Below are positions 25,914 to 33,052 of a stretch of DNA of 64,000 nt, one piece after another; the stretch's first letter is position 1; every line of letters begins with the position of its first letter. The stretch is from Candidatus Eisenbacteria bacterium. Lineage in GTDB: Bacteria; Eisenbacteria; RBG-16-71-46. Under the pieces are notes generated by a model. It saw only the letters and a program-made list of their open reading frames with translations, made no database searches and was not told the origin of the DNA. The translations under genes and the position numbers were made by a program. The stretch lies in contig DASTBI010000190.1 of the NCBI GenBank assembly GCA_035712145.1, positions 1 through 64,000 of the forward strand, read 5' to 3'.

Positions 25914-27251
25914 ATGGCGTGGCTGATGATTCCCACCGTGATCTCTTTGGCGGTTTCCGATGCGCTCTGGCCCGCTCGGCCGGTCTCGTCCTCGGAGCGA
26001 GCGGAAAGCGAGCTACCCAGGCGGCCTGAGCTCGGACTCACCCTCGAAGCGCAGGAAGGGGGAGGGGCCAAAGTCGCGCGAGTGCGCCGCGGCTCCGCCG
26101 CGGAGCGCGTGGGTCTGGTCGCGGGGGACGTCGTGCTCCGGATCGACGGCAAAGCGCTTCCGGATGGCCGGACGCTGCAGGACCGGCTGCGGACGCTCCT
26201 GGCGGGCAAGACCGTGAGCCTCGAGACACGGCACCAGGGAAGAGTCCGCACGGTGCGCTTCGAGCTTCCCCCGGTTCCGCGGGAAACCTTCCAGAATGCC
26301 GAAGTCCACTATGGCCACGTCACGACCGACCGGGGCATTCGAGTGCGCACCATCGTGACGAGGCCAAAGGGAGCGACCGGCCCCCTGCCCGCGATGATGC
26401 TCGTGCCCTGGCTCTCGTGCGATCCGGTCGAGACGCCTCATGGCGCGGACGACGGCTGGTCGCATCTCTTGCGCGGGCTGGCCGAGAAGAGCGGCTGGGT
26501 CATCATGCGGGTCGAGAAGCCCGGTGTCGGCGACAGCGAGGGGCCCGACTGCTCGCAGAACGACCTCGAGACCGATCTCGGCGCCTACCGGGCGGGCCTC
26601 GCGGCGCTGCGCCGGCTGCCGTTCGTGGACTCCGCGCGCATCGTCCTCATCGGCTCGAGCCTGGGTGGAGCGCTGGCGCCGCTGCTCGCGCGAGAGCAGC
26701 CGGTGGCCGGACTGATCGTCTCCGGCGGATTCACCAAGACCTGGTACGAGCACATGCTCGAGTTCGAGCGCGCGCGGCTCCTGTGGCGGGACCGTCCCGC
26801 GAGCGAGGTGAACGCCGCGATGACCGGCTTCGCGCAGTTCTACGCCGCCTACCTGGGCGAGCGAAAGTCGCCGGGAGAAGTCATGAAGCGTCGGCCCGAT
26901 CTCGCCCCGCTCTGGTACGACGAAGCCGACGGGCAATTCGGCCGTCCGGCATCGTTCTACCACCAGGTCGCGCGACTCAACGTCGAAGCGGCCTGGTCGC
27001 AGATCACCTCGCCCACGCTGGTGCTCTACGGCGAGTACGACTGGATCATGAGTCGCGACGACCATGAGCGTGCCGCGGCGCTGGTGAACGCCGCGCATCC
27101 CGGACGGGCCACGCTGGTCATCCTGCCGCGCACCACCCACAACCTCGACCGCTTCGATTCCCGCGCGGACGCGCAGGCGGGCCGCAATGGGCGGTTCGAC
27201 GAGGCGGTGTTGCAGCGTATCCTGGAATGGCTCGACCAGAGCTTCCGCTAG
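25914..27251 (+). CDS. Secreted PDZ-alpha/beta-hydrolase fusion
   Basis: A 445-residue protein with three visible parts. A hydrophobic N-terminus (MAWLMIPTVISLAVSDA) looks like a signal peptide. A PDZ domain follows at about 40-120, with ARVRRGSAAERVGLVAGDVV and the next-strand IDGKALPDGR. The rest is an alpha/beta hydrolase with nucleophile elbow GSSLGG near residue 246, acid YGEYDWIM and histidine RTTHNLDRF. The triad is complete, so it is probably active, likely as an esterase or peptidase of the dienelactone/BAAT-like type. PDZ-hydrolase fusions of this order are uncommon. It stands alone, divergent from the WbaP-like gene. Confidence 0.8.
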   Translation: MAWLMIPTVISLAVSDALWPARPVSSSERAESELPRRPELGLTLEAQEGGGAKVARVRRGSAAERVGLVAGDVVLRIDGKALPDGRTLQDRLRTLLAGKTVSLETRHQGRVRTVRFELPPVPRETFQNAEVHYGHVTTDRGIRVRTIVTRPKGATGPLPAMMLVPWLSCDPVETPHGADDGWSHLLRGLAEKSGWVIMRVEKPGVGDSEGPDCSQNDLETDLGAYRAGLAALRRLPFVDSARIVLIGSSLGGALAPLLAREQPVAGLIVSGGFTKTWYEHMLEFERARLLWRDRPASEVNAAMTGFAQFYAAYLGERKSPGEVMKRRPDLAPLWYDEADGQFGRPASFYHQVARLNVEAAWSQITSPTLVLYGEYDWIMSRDDHERAAALVNAAHPGRATLVILPRTTHNLDRFDSRADAQAGRNGRFDEAVLQRILEWLDQSFR

Positions 27252-27296
27252 GCCCGCCCATGCCGCGGGCCGTCGAACGGTCGCGCGGAGGAAGCG

Positions 27297-28217
27297 GTGT
27301 TTCGCATCCAGGACTTCTCGAGGCTCTCCGGAGTCTCCGCCAAGGCGCTGCGCCACTACGATCGTCTCGGACTGCTGCGCCCCGCGGCGGTCGATCCCAG
27401 GACGCGGTACCGTTCCTACACGGCGCAGCAGCTGGTGCGTCTCCAGCGCATTCTCGCCATGCGCGATCTCGGGTTCACGCTCGAGGAGATCGCGACGCTG
27501 CTCGACGAGAAACTGGGGCCCGCGGGGATGCGGCGGCGTCTCCTTCGGCAGCGTGCGGAGACCGAGCAACGACTGACCTCCGAGAGCCGGCGGCTGACGG
27601 CGCTGGAGGCTCGGCTGCGCGAGCTGGATCGGCCCGGGACGCGGGCGCTCGACGTCGTGATCCGCGCGCTGCCCGCCCAGGCGGTCGTCACGCGGCGCGG
27701 GCGCGTGAGCTCGCTCGATGATGGCGCGCGCGAGCTCTTCGAGGCGGTCGAAGCCGATGCGGCGGCCTTGGGCATCCGCGCGGCCGGAGCGCCGCTGCTC
27801 CTCTATCACGACGCCGACTATCGCGAGCGTGAGGCCGACATCGAGGCCGCGGTCCCCGTGACCTCGCGGCTGGATTCGGCGCGCACGAGGTCACGCCGTG
27901 GCTCGGGAGCCGTCGTGCGCGTGCTGCCCGCCGTGAGCAGCGCCGCGTGCCTGGTGTACTCAGGACCTTACGAGCAGCTCCGCAAGCGACTGCGCGGGGT
28001 CCGGGACTGGCTCGCGATCCAGGGACTGCGGATGATCGCGCCCTGGCGCGAGGCATACCTTCAATTCCACGCGAGCGCCGCATTCGAGCTGCGGCTTCCG
28101 CCCGCCTACCTCACCGAAGAGGCGAAAGAGCTGGTGACCGAGATCCAGGTTCCGATCGTCGCGCCGGCGGCCATGGATGCGCGGGACGCGCGCTGGCGAA
28201 GCGGAAAAACCGGCTGA
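27297..28217 (+). CDS. MerR-family transcriptional regulator with effector domain
   Basis: A 306-residue regulator. The N-terminal MerR helix-turn-helix starts IQDFSRLSGVSAKALRHYDR, then GLLRPAAVDPRTRYRSYT, with a dimerisation coiled coil to about residue 110. The C-terminal half resembles a GyrI-like (AraC-type) effector-binding domain, with YSGPYEQLRKRLRGVRDWL and a final EIQVPI strand. Such regulators respond to small hydrophobic or cationic ligands. The GTG start lies 45 bases after the hydrolase stop, in the same direction, so hydrolase and regulator may share a transcript. Targets are unknown. Confidence 0.85.
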   Translation: MFRIQDFSRLSGVSAKALRHYDRLGLLRPAAVDPRTRYRSYTAQQLVRLQRILAMRDLGFTLEEIATLLDEKLGPAGMRRRLLRQRAETEQRLTSESRRLTALEARLRELDRPGTRALDVVIRALPAQAVVTRRGRVSSLDDGARELFEAVEADAAALGIRAAGAPLLLYHDADYREREADIEAAVPVTSRLDSARTRSRRGSGAVVRVLPAVSSAACLVYSGPYEQLRKRLRGVRDWLAIQGLRMIAPWREAYLQFHASAAFELRLPPAYLTEEAKELVTEIQVPIVAPAAMDARDARWRSGKTG

Positions 28218-28248
28218 TTCCAGGCTTTTCCCGGAGGGCGGGCTCCCC

Positions 28249-28254
28249 TATACT
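28249..28254 (+). promoter_or_regulatory. Putative -10 element for the rplS operon
   Basis: TATACT at 28249-28254 sits 61 bases before the rplS ATG. The -35 region (near 28226, TTTTCC) is poor, so an activator or a different sigma contact may be needed. It would give rplS-rnhB-yraN its own start despite separation from trmD. Confidence 0.4.
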
Positions 28255-28314
28255 GCCTCGCCGCTTTGGACTCGCCGGCCTCTCGCCGAGCGTGTGTCTG
28301 GAAAGGAACCCCGT

Positions 28315-28680
28315 ATGGGCCTGATCGAGAAGGTTGAAGCCGCGCACCTCAAGAGCGGCCGTCCCGATCTTCGTCCCGGCGACACCGTCGAGGTGTCGGT
28401 CCGCGTGATCGAAGGCGACAAGGAACGCCAGCAGAAGTTTCGCGGCGAGATCATCAACGTGCGTGGCTCCGGCATGCGCAAGACCTTCACCGTGCGCAAG
28501 GTGACCGAAGGCGTCGGTGTGGAGCGCACGTTCCCGCTGAACGGACCTTCGGTGGCCGACATCAAGGTCATGAAGCACGCCAAGGTCCGCCGCGCGAAGC
28601 TGTTCTATCTCCGCCGCAAGGCAGGCAAGGCCGCCCGACTGGCCGACTCGCGCCAGAAGGAGGAGGCCGGGACGTCGTGA
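28315..28680 (+). CDS. rplS: Ribosomal protein L19
   Basis: A 121-residue L19 of the 50S subunit at the 30S-50S interface. The sequence has PDLRPGDTVEVSVRVIEGDK, KFRGEIINVRGSGMRKTFTV and the C-terminal VRRAKLFYLRRKAGKAARL, all family hallmarks. The ATG at 28315 follows GGAAAGG and gives the standard N-terminus; the open frame upstream is not part of it. In many bacteria rplS follows trmD directly; here 12.7 kb lie between. Its stop overlaps the rnhB GTG. Confidence 0.96.
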   Translation: MGLIEKVEAAHLKSGRPDLRPGDTVEVSVRVIEGDKERQQKFRGEIINVRGSGMRKTFTVRKVTEGVGVERTFPLNGPSVADIKVMKHAKVRRAKLFYLRRKAGKAARLADSRQKEEAGTS

Positions 28681-29312
28681 CCGCAAGGCCCGCCTGGCGG
28701 CGCCTCGCGCGCACGGAAGCGCGGCTGGTTGGAGAGGCCGTCGCGGCGGGTGTCGACGAAGCGGGCCGTGGCCCGCTCGCCGGGCCGGTCGTCGCTGCCG
28801 CGGTCATCCTCGATCGCGGCGCTCGCTGGGAAGGCGTCGACGACAGCAAGTTGGTCCCGCCGGAGCGGCGGGCCGAGATCTTCGCCCGAGTCCTCGCAGG
28901 GGCTCGGGCATTTTCATGGTCGGTCGTGGGGCCCAAGGCGGTGGACCGTTACAACATCCGAGGCGCCAGCCTCGAGGCCATGCGGCGTGCCGTGCATCGG
29001 CTGCGCCTGACGCCCGAGGTGGTTCTGGTCGACGGCCGCGATCCGGTGCCCGGCGTCGCCTGCGCGCAGCATGCGGTGATCGACGGCGACGCCAAGCTGC
29101 TGTCGGTCGCCGCCGCGTCGATTCTCGCCAAGGTGGTCCGCGACCGCATCATGGAGGGCCTCGACCGCGTATGGCCGGAGTACGGCTTCGCCCGGCACAA
29201 GGGCTACAGCACGCCCGAGCACCTTGAAGCGCTGCGGCGGATGGGGCCCTGCCCGATCCACCGCTATTCGTTCACTCCGGTCTGCGTGCTGGAGCTACCC
29301 CTCGAAGTGTAG
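28677..29312 (+). CDS. rnhB: Ribonuclease HII
   Basis: Cleaves RNA in RNA-DNA hybrids and removes single ribonucleotides from DNA. The 211-residue protein has the active-site VDEAGRGPLAGPVV (Asp27-Glu28), DDSKLVPPERR, LVDGRDPVPG, and SILAKVVRDRIM with HKGYSTPEHLEAL. All acidic metal ligands are present. The GTG start overlaps the rplS stop, as expected for the common rplS-rnhB-yraN order. Confidence 0.95.
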   Translation: MTARPAWRRLARTEARLVGEAVAAGVDEAGRGPLAGPVVAAAVILDRGARWEGVDDSKLVPPERRAEIFARVLAGARAFSWSVVGPKAVDRYNIRGASLEAMRRAVHRLRLTPEVVLVDGRDPVPGVACAQHAVIDGDAKLLSVAAASILAKVVRDRIMEGLDRVWPEYGFARHKGYSTPEHLEALRRMGPCPIHRYSFTPVCVLELPLEV

Positions 29313-29363
29313 TCTCGGGCCCATGACAGGCCTCCGGAGGTCGCGCCCCCGCGGAGCAGCGCC

Positions 29364-29714
29364 ATGGGCAGCACGGGAAGGCGAGGGCGGGCCGCGGAGA
29401 CGATGGCCGCGGCGTATCTCGAGATCGCGGGCTTCGAGATCCTGGAGCGCAACGTTCGGCTCGGGGGCGTGGAGATCGATCTTCTTGCTCTCGAGCAACA
29501 GGTTCAGGTGGTGGTCGAGGTGAAGTACCGCTCGCGCTCGGACTACGGCGGTGGTTTCGGCGCCGTCGATGCCGGCAAGCGCCATCGACTGCTGCGCGCC
29601 GCATCGGTGCTGGTGGCGCGCGGCTGCTCCGAGGTACGGATCGACGTGGTCTCGGTCGAGCTCTCGGCGGACGGAGCGGAGCTGCGCCACGTGCGCGCCG
29701 CGGTCGACGCCTGA
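29364..29714 (+). CDS. yraN: UPF0102 (YraN) family protein
   Basis: A 116-residue protein of the YraN family, a restriction-endonuclease-like fold often encoded next to rnhB. It shows RGRAAETMAAAYLEIAGFEI, ERNVRLGGVEIDLLAL and VVVEVKYRSRSDYG, which hold the D-ExK-type residues. Its function is not established; a role in DNA processing is generally supposed. The ATG lies 51 bases after rnhB and the stop overlaps the next ATG by one base. Confidence 0.92.
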   Translation: MGSTGRRGRAAETMAAAYLEIAGFEILERNVRLGGVEIDLLALEQQVQVVVEVKYRSRSDYGGGFGAVDAGKRHRLLRAASVLVARGCSEVRIDVVSVELSADGAELRHVRAAVDA

Positions 29715-31060
29715 TGGCGCGCGACCTCCGCATCGGGCGGCTTCGCATCCCGACGCGTCTCACCCAGCGCTGGCGCGCGCGACTGCGGGCGCAGCGCCGG
29801 TGGTGGCGCGCGCGCCTGCGGAACGATCCCGGAGAGGTGCTGTTCCCGACCGTCGGGCAGGGCATGGTGGCCGTGCACGAGCTCGAAGGCTCGCACGAAG
29901 CGAATGGACCGCGGGTCGCCATCCTCCACGCCACCGCCGGCTCGGGTCACAAGAGCGCGGCGCAGGCGCTGGCCGCCGCGATCGCCGCCGGCCATCGCGG
30001 CGCCACGGTTCGCGAAGTGGACACGCTGGTGTTCGCGTCCCGACTCTATCGGTCGACCTACGCGGCGTCGTACAACGCGATGGCCGCCCGCGCGCCGGGG
30101 CTGTGGGGGGCGCTCTACCGCTCGTGGGCGCTCGCGCCGGTCAACAAGGGGACGGCGCCGGTGCGTCTTGCCGTCGATCGCCTGAACCTGCGCCGACTGG
30201 TCCGCGTGGTCGAGCGCGAGCATCCCGACGCGATCGTGTGCACGCACTTCCTGCCGGTCGAAGCGCTGTCGCCGCGCCGTGGCCGCGGATCGCTGCGCGT
30301 CCCGCTCTTCTGCGTCATCACCGACTTCACCGCCCATCCGTTCTGGGTCTACCCGCACGTCGACCGTTACTTCGTCGCCAGCGACGAGGTGGCCGACGAG
30401 CTCCATCGGCACGGCGTGGCGCGCGATCGCATCGAAGTGAGCGGAATTCCCGTTCATCCGCGCTTCGCCGAGCCGGTGGGCCGCGATGTCGCGCGCGAGC
30501 ACTTCGGACTCGATCGCGCGCGTCCCGTGGTGCTGATGATGGGTGGAGGGAGCGGCGTCGGACCGCTGGCGGAGCTCGCCGAGCGGGTCGCGCGGCTTCC
30601 CATGCGTCCCCAGGTCGTGGTGGTGTGCGGCAACAACCCGCGGCTGGTGGCCCGCATCGAGCAGGTCGCGCGTGCGAGCCGGGCCGGCCCGGGCGACCTG
30701 CGCGCGCTCGGTTTCACGCAGGAGGTCGACACCCTGCTCGAAGCCAGCGACCTGCTGGTCGGCAAGGCGGGAGGGCTGACCTGCTCCGAAGCGATGATCA
30801 AGGGCACCCCGCTCGTCATCTTCAAGCCCACGCCGGGACAGGAAGTGCGCAACGCGGAGTTCCTCGAGCGCCACGGCGCGGCGGTCCACGCCGACACGGT
30901 CGGGGAGGTGGAGATGACGGTGAGCCACTGGCTGAAGGATGGCTCCGAGCTCGATCGCCGCCGTCAGGCGGCTCGCGCTCTGGGACGACCCCATGCCGCG
31001 GAGACCATCGCTCGCCGCGTGCTGGAGGCGGTGCCCGAAGTCGCCGGGAGACTCGCGTGA
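29714..31060 (+). CDS. MGDG synthase-like glycosyltransferase
   Basis: A 448-residue GT28-type enzyme related to monogalactosyldiacylglycerol synthases and processive diacylglycerol glucosyltransferases. The conserved N-terminal motif ILHATAGSGHKSAAQALAAA lies near residue 72. FCVITDFTAHPFWVYPHVD follows, and the donor domain has VLMMGGGSGVGPLAELAERV and VGKAGGLTCSEAMIKGTPL. It probably adds a hexose to diacylglycerol or another lipid at the membrane. An N-terminal Arg-rich stretch (about 1-40) could aid membrane contact. It overlaps yraN by one base and meaB by four, placing it in the rplS operon. Confidence 0.83.
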   Translation: MARDLRIGRLRIPTRLTQRWRARLRAQRRWWRARLRNDPGEVLFPTVGQGMVAVHELEGSHEANGPRVAILHATAGSGHKSAAQALAAAIAAGHRGATVREVDTLVFASRLYRSTYAASYNAMAARAPGLWGALYRSWALAPVNKGTAPVRLAVDRLNLRRLVRVVEREHPDAIVCTHFLPVEALSPRRGRGSLRVPLFCVITDFTAHPFWVYPHVDRYFVASDEVADELHRHGVARDRIEVSGIPVHPRFAEPVGRDVAREHFGLDRARPVVLMMGGGSGVGPLAELAERVARLPMRPQVVVVCGNNPRLVARIEQVARASRAGPGDLRALGFTQEVDTLLEASDLLVGKAGGLTCSEAMIKGTPLVIFKPTPGQEVRNAEFLERHGAAVHADTVGEVEMTVSHWLKDGSELDRRRQAARALGRPHAAETIARRVLEAVPEVAGRLA

Positions 31061-32019
31061 CCCGGAGGCCGGCGCCGGCCCTGCTCGAGCGCGCCTTTCA
31101 CGGCGACCGCGCGGCGCTCGCGCGCGCCATCTCGGTGGTCGAGAACGAGAGCGACGGCGCCGCGGCCATCCTCGACGCCAGCTTTCGCAAGACCGGCCAG
31201 GCATACCGGATCGGGATCACGGGACCCCCGGGAGCGGGGAAGAGCACGCTGGTCGCGCGCCTCGCGCAGGAATATCGAAAGCGGGGCGAGTCGGTCGCGG
31301 TGGTGGCGGTGGATCCCACCAGTCCCTTCACCGGCGGCGCGCTGCTCGGCGATCGCGTGCGCATGGCGGAGCTGGCGGGCGATCCCAAGGTGTTCATTCG
31401 CTCGATGGCCACGCGCGGCGGCATGGGAGGGCTGGCGGTCCACACCGCGCAGGTGTGCGACGTGCTCGATGCCGCGGGTTTCGGGCGCATCCTGATCGAG
31501 ACCGTGGGTGTGGGACAGAGCGAGCTCGAGGTCGCGCAGACCGCCGACAGCACCGTGGTGGTGCTCGTGCCCGAATCCGGCGACACGGTGCAGGCGATGA
31601 AGGCCGGGCTGATGGAGATCGGGGATCTCTTCGTCATCAACAAGGCGGACCGTGAGGGCGCCGAACGCGCGGCCTTCGCGATCCGCACAGCACTCGAGCT
31701 GCGCACGACCTCCTCCGAGTGGACCGCCCCGGTGCTGCTCACGGTGGCCTCGCGCGGCGAGGGTCTCGGCGACCTGGTGGACGGTCTGCAGGAGCACTAC
31801 GAGCACCTGGCGCAGCGCGGCGGGCTCGAGCGCCGGCGCCGGCGCCGGCTCGAGCAGCGGCTGCACGACCTGGTCGGCGACCACCTGTGGAGCCAGTTCC
31901 GTTCACGCGTGCCTGACGCGAGGTGGAACCGGAGCGTGGACGAGCTGGCGGCGCACAAGATCACGCCGAACGAGGCGGCGCGGCAGCTGAGCCAGGTCGC
32001 CCACCTGCGCGCCGACTGA
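31057..32019 (+). CDS. meaB: MeaB/ArgK GTPase, mutase chaperone
   Basis: A 320-residue G3E GTPase that protects and reloads adenosylcobalamin in methylmalonyl-CoA mutase. Walker A GPPGAGKST is near residue 56. VAVDPTSPFTGGALLGDRVR, RGGMGGLAVHTAQV, ETVGVGQSE (switch II) and NKAD (G4) are all present. The C-terminus HKITPNEAARQL resembles the dimerisation arm. The GTG overlaps the preceding stop, so translation is coupled to the lipid glycosyltransferase. The mutase subunits lie at 37366 and 41895, close enough to support the role. Confidence 0.92.
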   Translation: MTRRPAPALLERAFHGDRAALARAISVVENESDGAAAILDASFRKTGQAYRIGITGPPGAGKSTLVARLAQEYRKRGESVAVVAVDPTSPFTGGALLGDRVRMAELAGDPKVFIRSMATRGGMGGLAVHTAQVCDVLDAAGFGRILIETVGVGQSELEVAQTADSTVVVLVPESGDTVQAMKAGLMEIGDLFVINKADREGAERAAFAIRTALELRTTSSEWTAPVLLTVASRGEGLGDLVDGLQEHYEHLAQRGGLERRRRRRLEQRLHDLVGDHLWSQFRSRVPDARWNRSVDELAAHKITPNEAARQLSQVAHLRAD

Positions 32020-32022
32020 ACT

Positions 32023-32895
32023 TCAGTCGATCGGCATCACCCGGATCGAGCCGTCCCGGGTGCGCAGCCGAAGGACCGGTCCCCCGCCGTTGAGCTCGCC
32101 CACCAGCAGGTTCTCTCGCACGCGGCCTTGCACCTGCAGCGGCAGATCGAACGAGAGACTTCCATCACTGCTGCGGGCGTCGATGGTGGCCGCGAGGTCG
32201 TTGGGAATGTGCAGCCGGATCCCACCGTCCTGAGAGCGCACCGACCATTCCTCGCTCAGTCTCGAGCCGGTCCGTGCTTCGATCTCGACACCTCCGTCGC
32301 CGCTCTCGACCTCCATGCGATCGAAGCGCCCACGGACGGAGCTTTCGCCATCCTGCGTCACGAGCTGCAGAGAGCCGTCGACGTCGTCGAGGCGGACGCT
32401 TCCATCCTGCGATCGCACCCGGATGTCGCCACGGAGCCGGTCGGCGACCAGCGGACCATCCTGGGAGCGAAGGTCGATCTTCCCCGCGACGTCCTCGATC
32501 TTCACCGGGCCGTCCTCGGCATTCACGATCAAGTCGCTCTCGCGCGGGAGCCAGACGTCGACGTCGAGATGTGCGTTGCTGAAGAAGTTGACGCTCACTG
32601 CGCTCTCCATGCGCGCCATGACTCTCACCTGGTTGCCTTCCTGCTGCAGCTGGACCCGGGGCCGCTGGATCCCCAGCGTGAACCCTTGTGTGGGACCGCG
32701 GTGCGAGACGCGGACCTTCACCTTCGACTCCTTCCACGAACGCACGGTCACCTGCGCGTCGTCCGTCTCGATCCGCACGGTGGGCTGCCGGCCGACCGCG
32801 AAGTCGCGATCCCAGGTTTGATTCTCGGCGGCGCCCACTGCCCCTGGGACGAGGCTCGCGAGGAGCGCGGCGACCGTGAGGAGGAGTCGGTGCAT
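32023..32895 (-). CDS. Secreted DUF4097 beta-helix protein
   Basis: A 290-residue exported protein with a signal peptide ending LVPGAVGAAE. The body is a DUF4097 (putative adhesin) fold, with repeats built on SQDG or SGDG turns (DLRSQDGPL, VRSQDGSVR, VTQDGESSV, ESGDGGVEI, VRSQDGGIR, RSSDGSLSF, RTRDGSIRV), suggesting a right-handed beta-helix. The function of the family is uncertain. ATG at 32895 follows GGAGGCAGG; a longer open frame upstream lacks coding quality. It converges on meaB with 3 bases between stops. Confidence 0.82.
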   Translation of the reverse strand: MHRLLLTVAALLASLVPGAVGAAENQTWDRDFAVGRQPTVRIETDDAQVTVRSWKESKVKVRVSHRGPTQGFTLGIQRPRVQLQQEGNQVRVMARMESAVSVNFFSNAHLDVDVWLPRESDLIVNAEDGPVKIEDVAGKIDLRSQDGPLVADRLRGDIRVRSQDGSVRLDDVDGSLQLVTQDGESSVRGRFDRMEVESGDGGVEIEARTGSRLSEEWSVRSQDGGIRLHIPNDLAATIDARSSDGSLSFDLPLQVQGRVRENLLVGELNGGGPVLRLRTRDGSIRVMPID

Positions 32896-33000
32896 AGGCC
32901 TGCCTCCATTCTCGAAAGAGACGCTGGAGGTTACGCCGCAGAGGGCGCCCAGGTTGCCCATCCATGGCCGCTTCGGATCTCGGCTTCCGTACTCGAATCG

Positions 33001-33029
33001 TTGACGGCTCCGATCGAGTCTCTTAGCCT
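33001..33029 (+). promoter_or_regulatory. Promoter for the GWP-repeat secreted protein
   Basis: TTGACG at 33001-33006 and TAGCCT at 33024-33029 are 17 bp apart. Its -10 overlaps the earliest in-frame start codon of the downstream gene, which supports the later TTG at 33053 as the real start. Confidence 0.6.
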
Positions 33030-33052
33030 TGCCTGGAACTACGAGGCTCATC

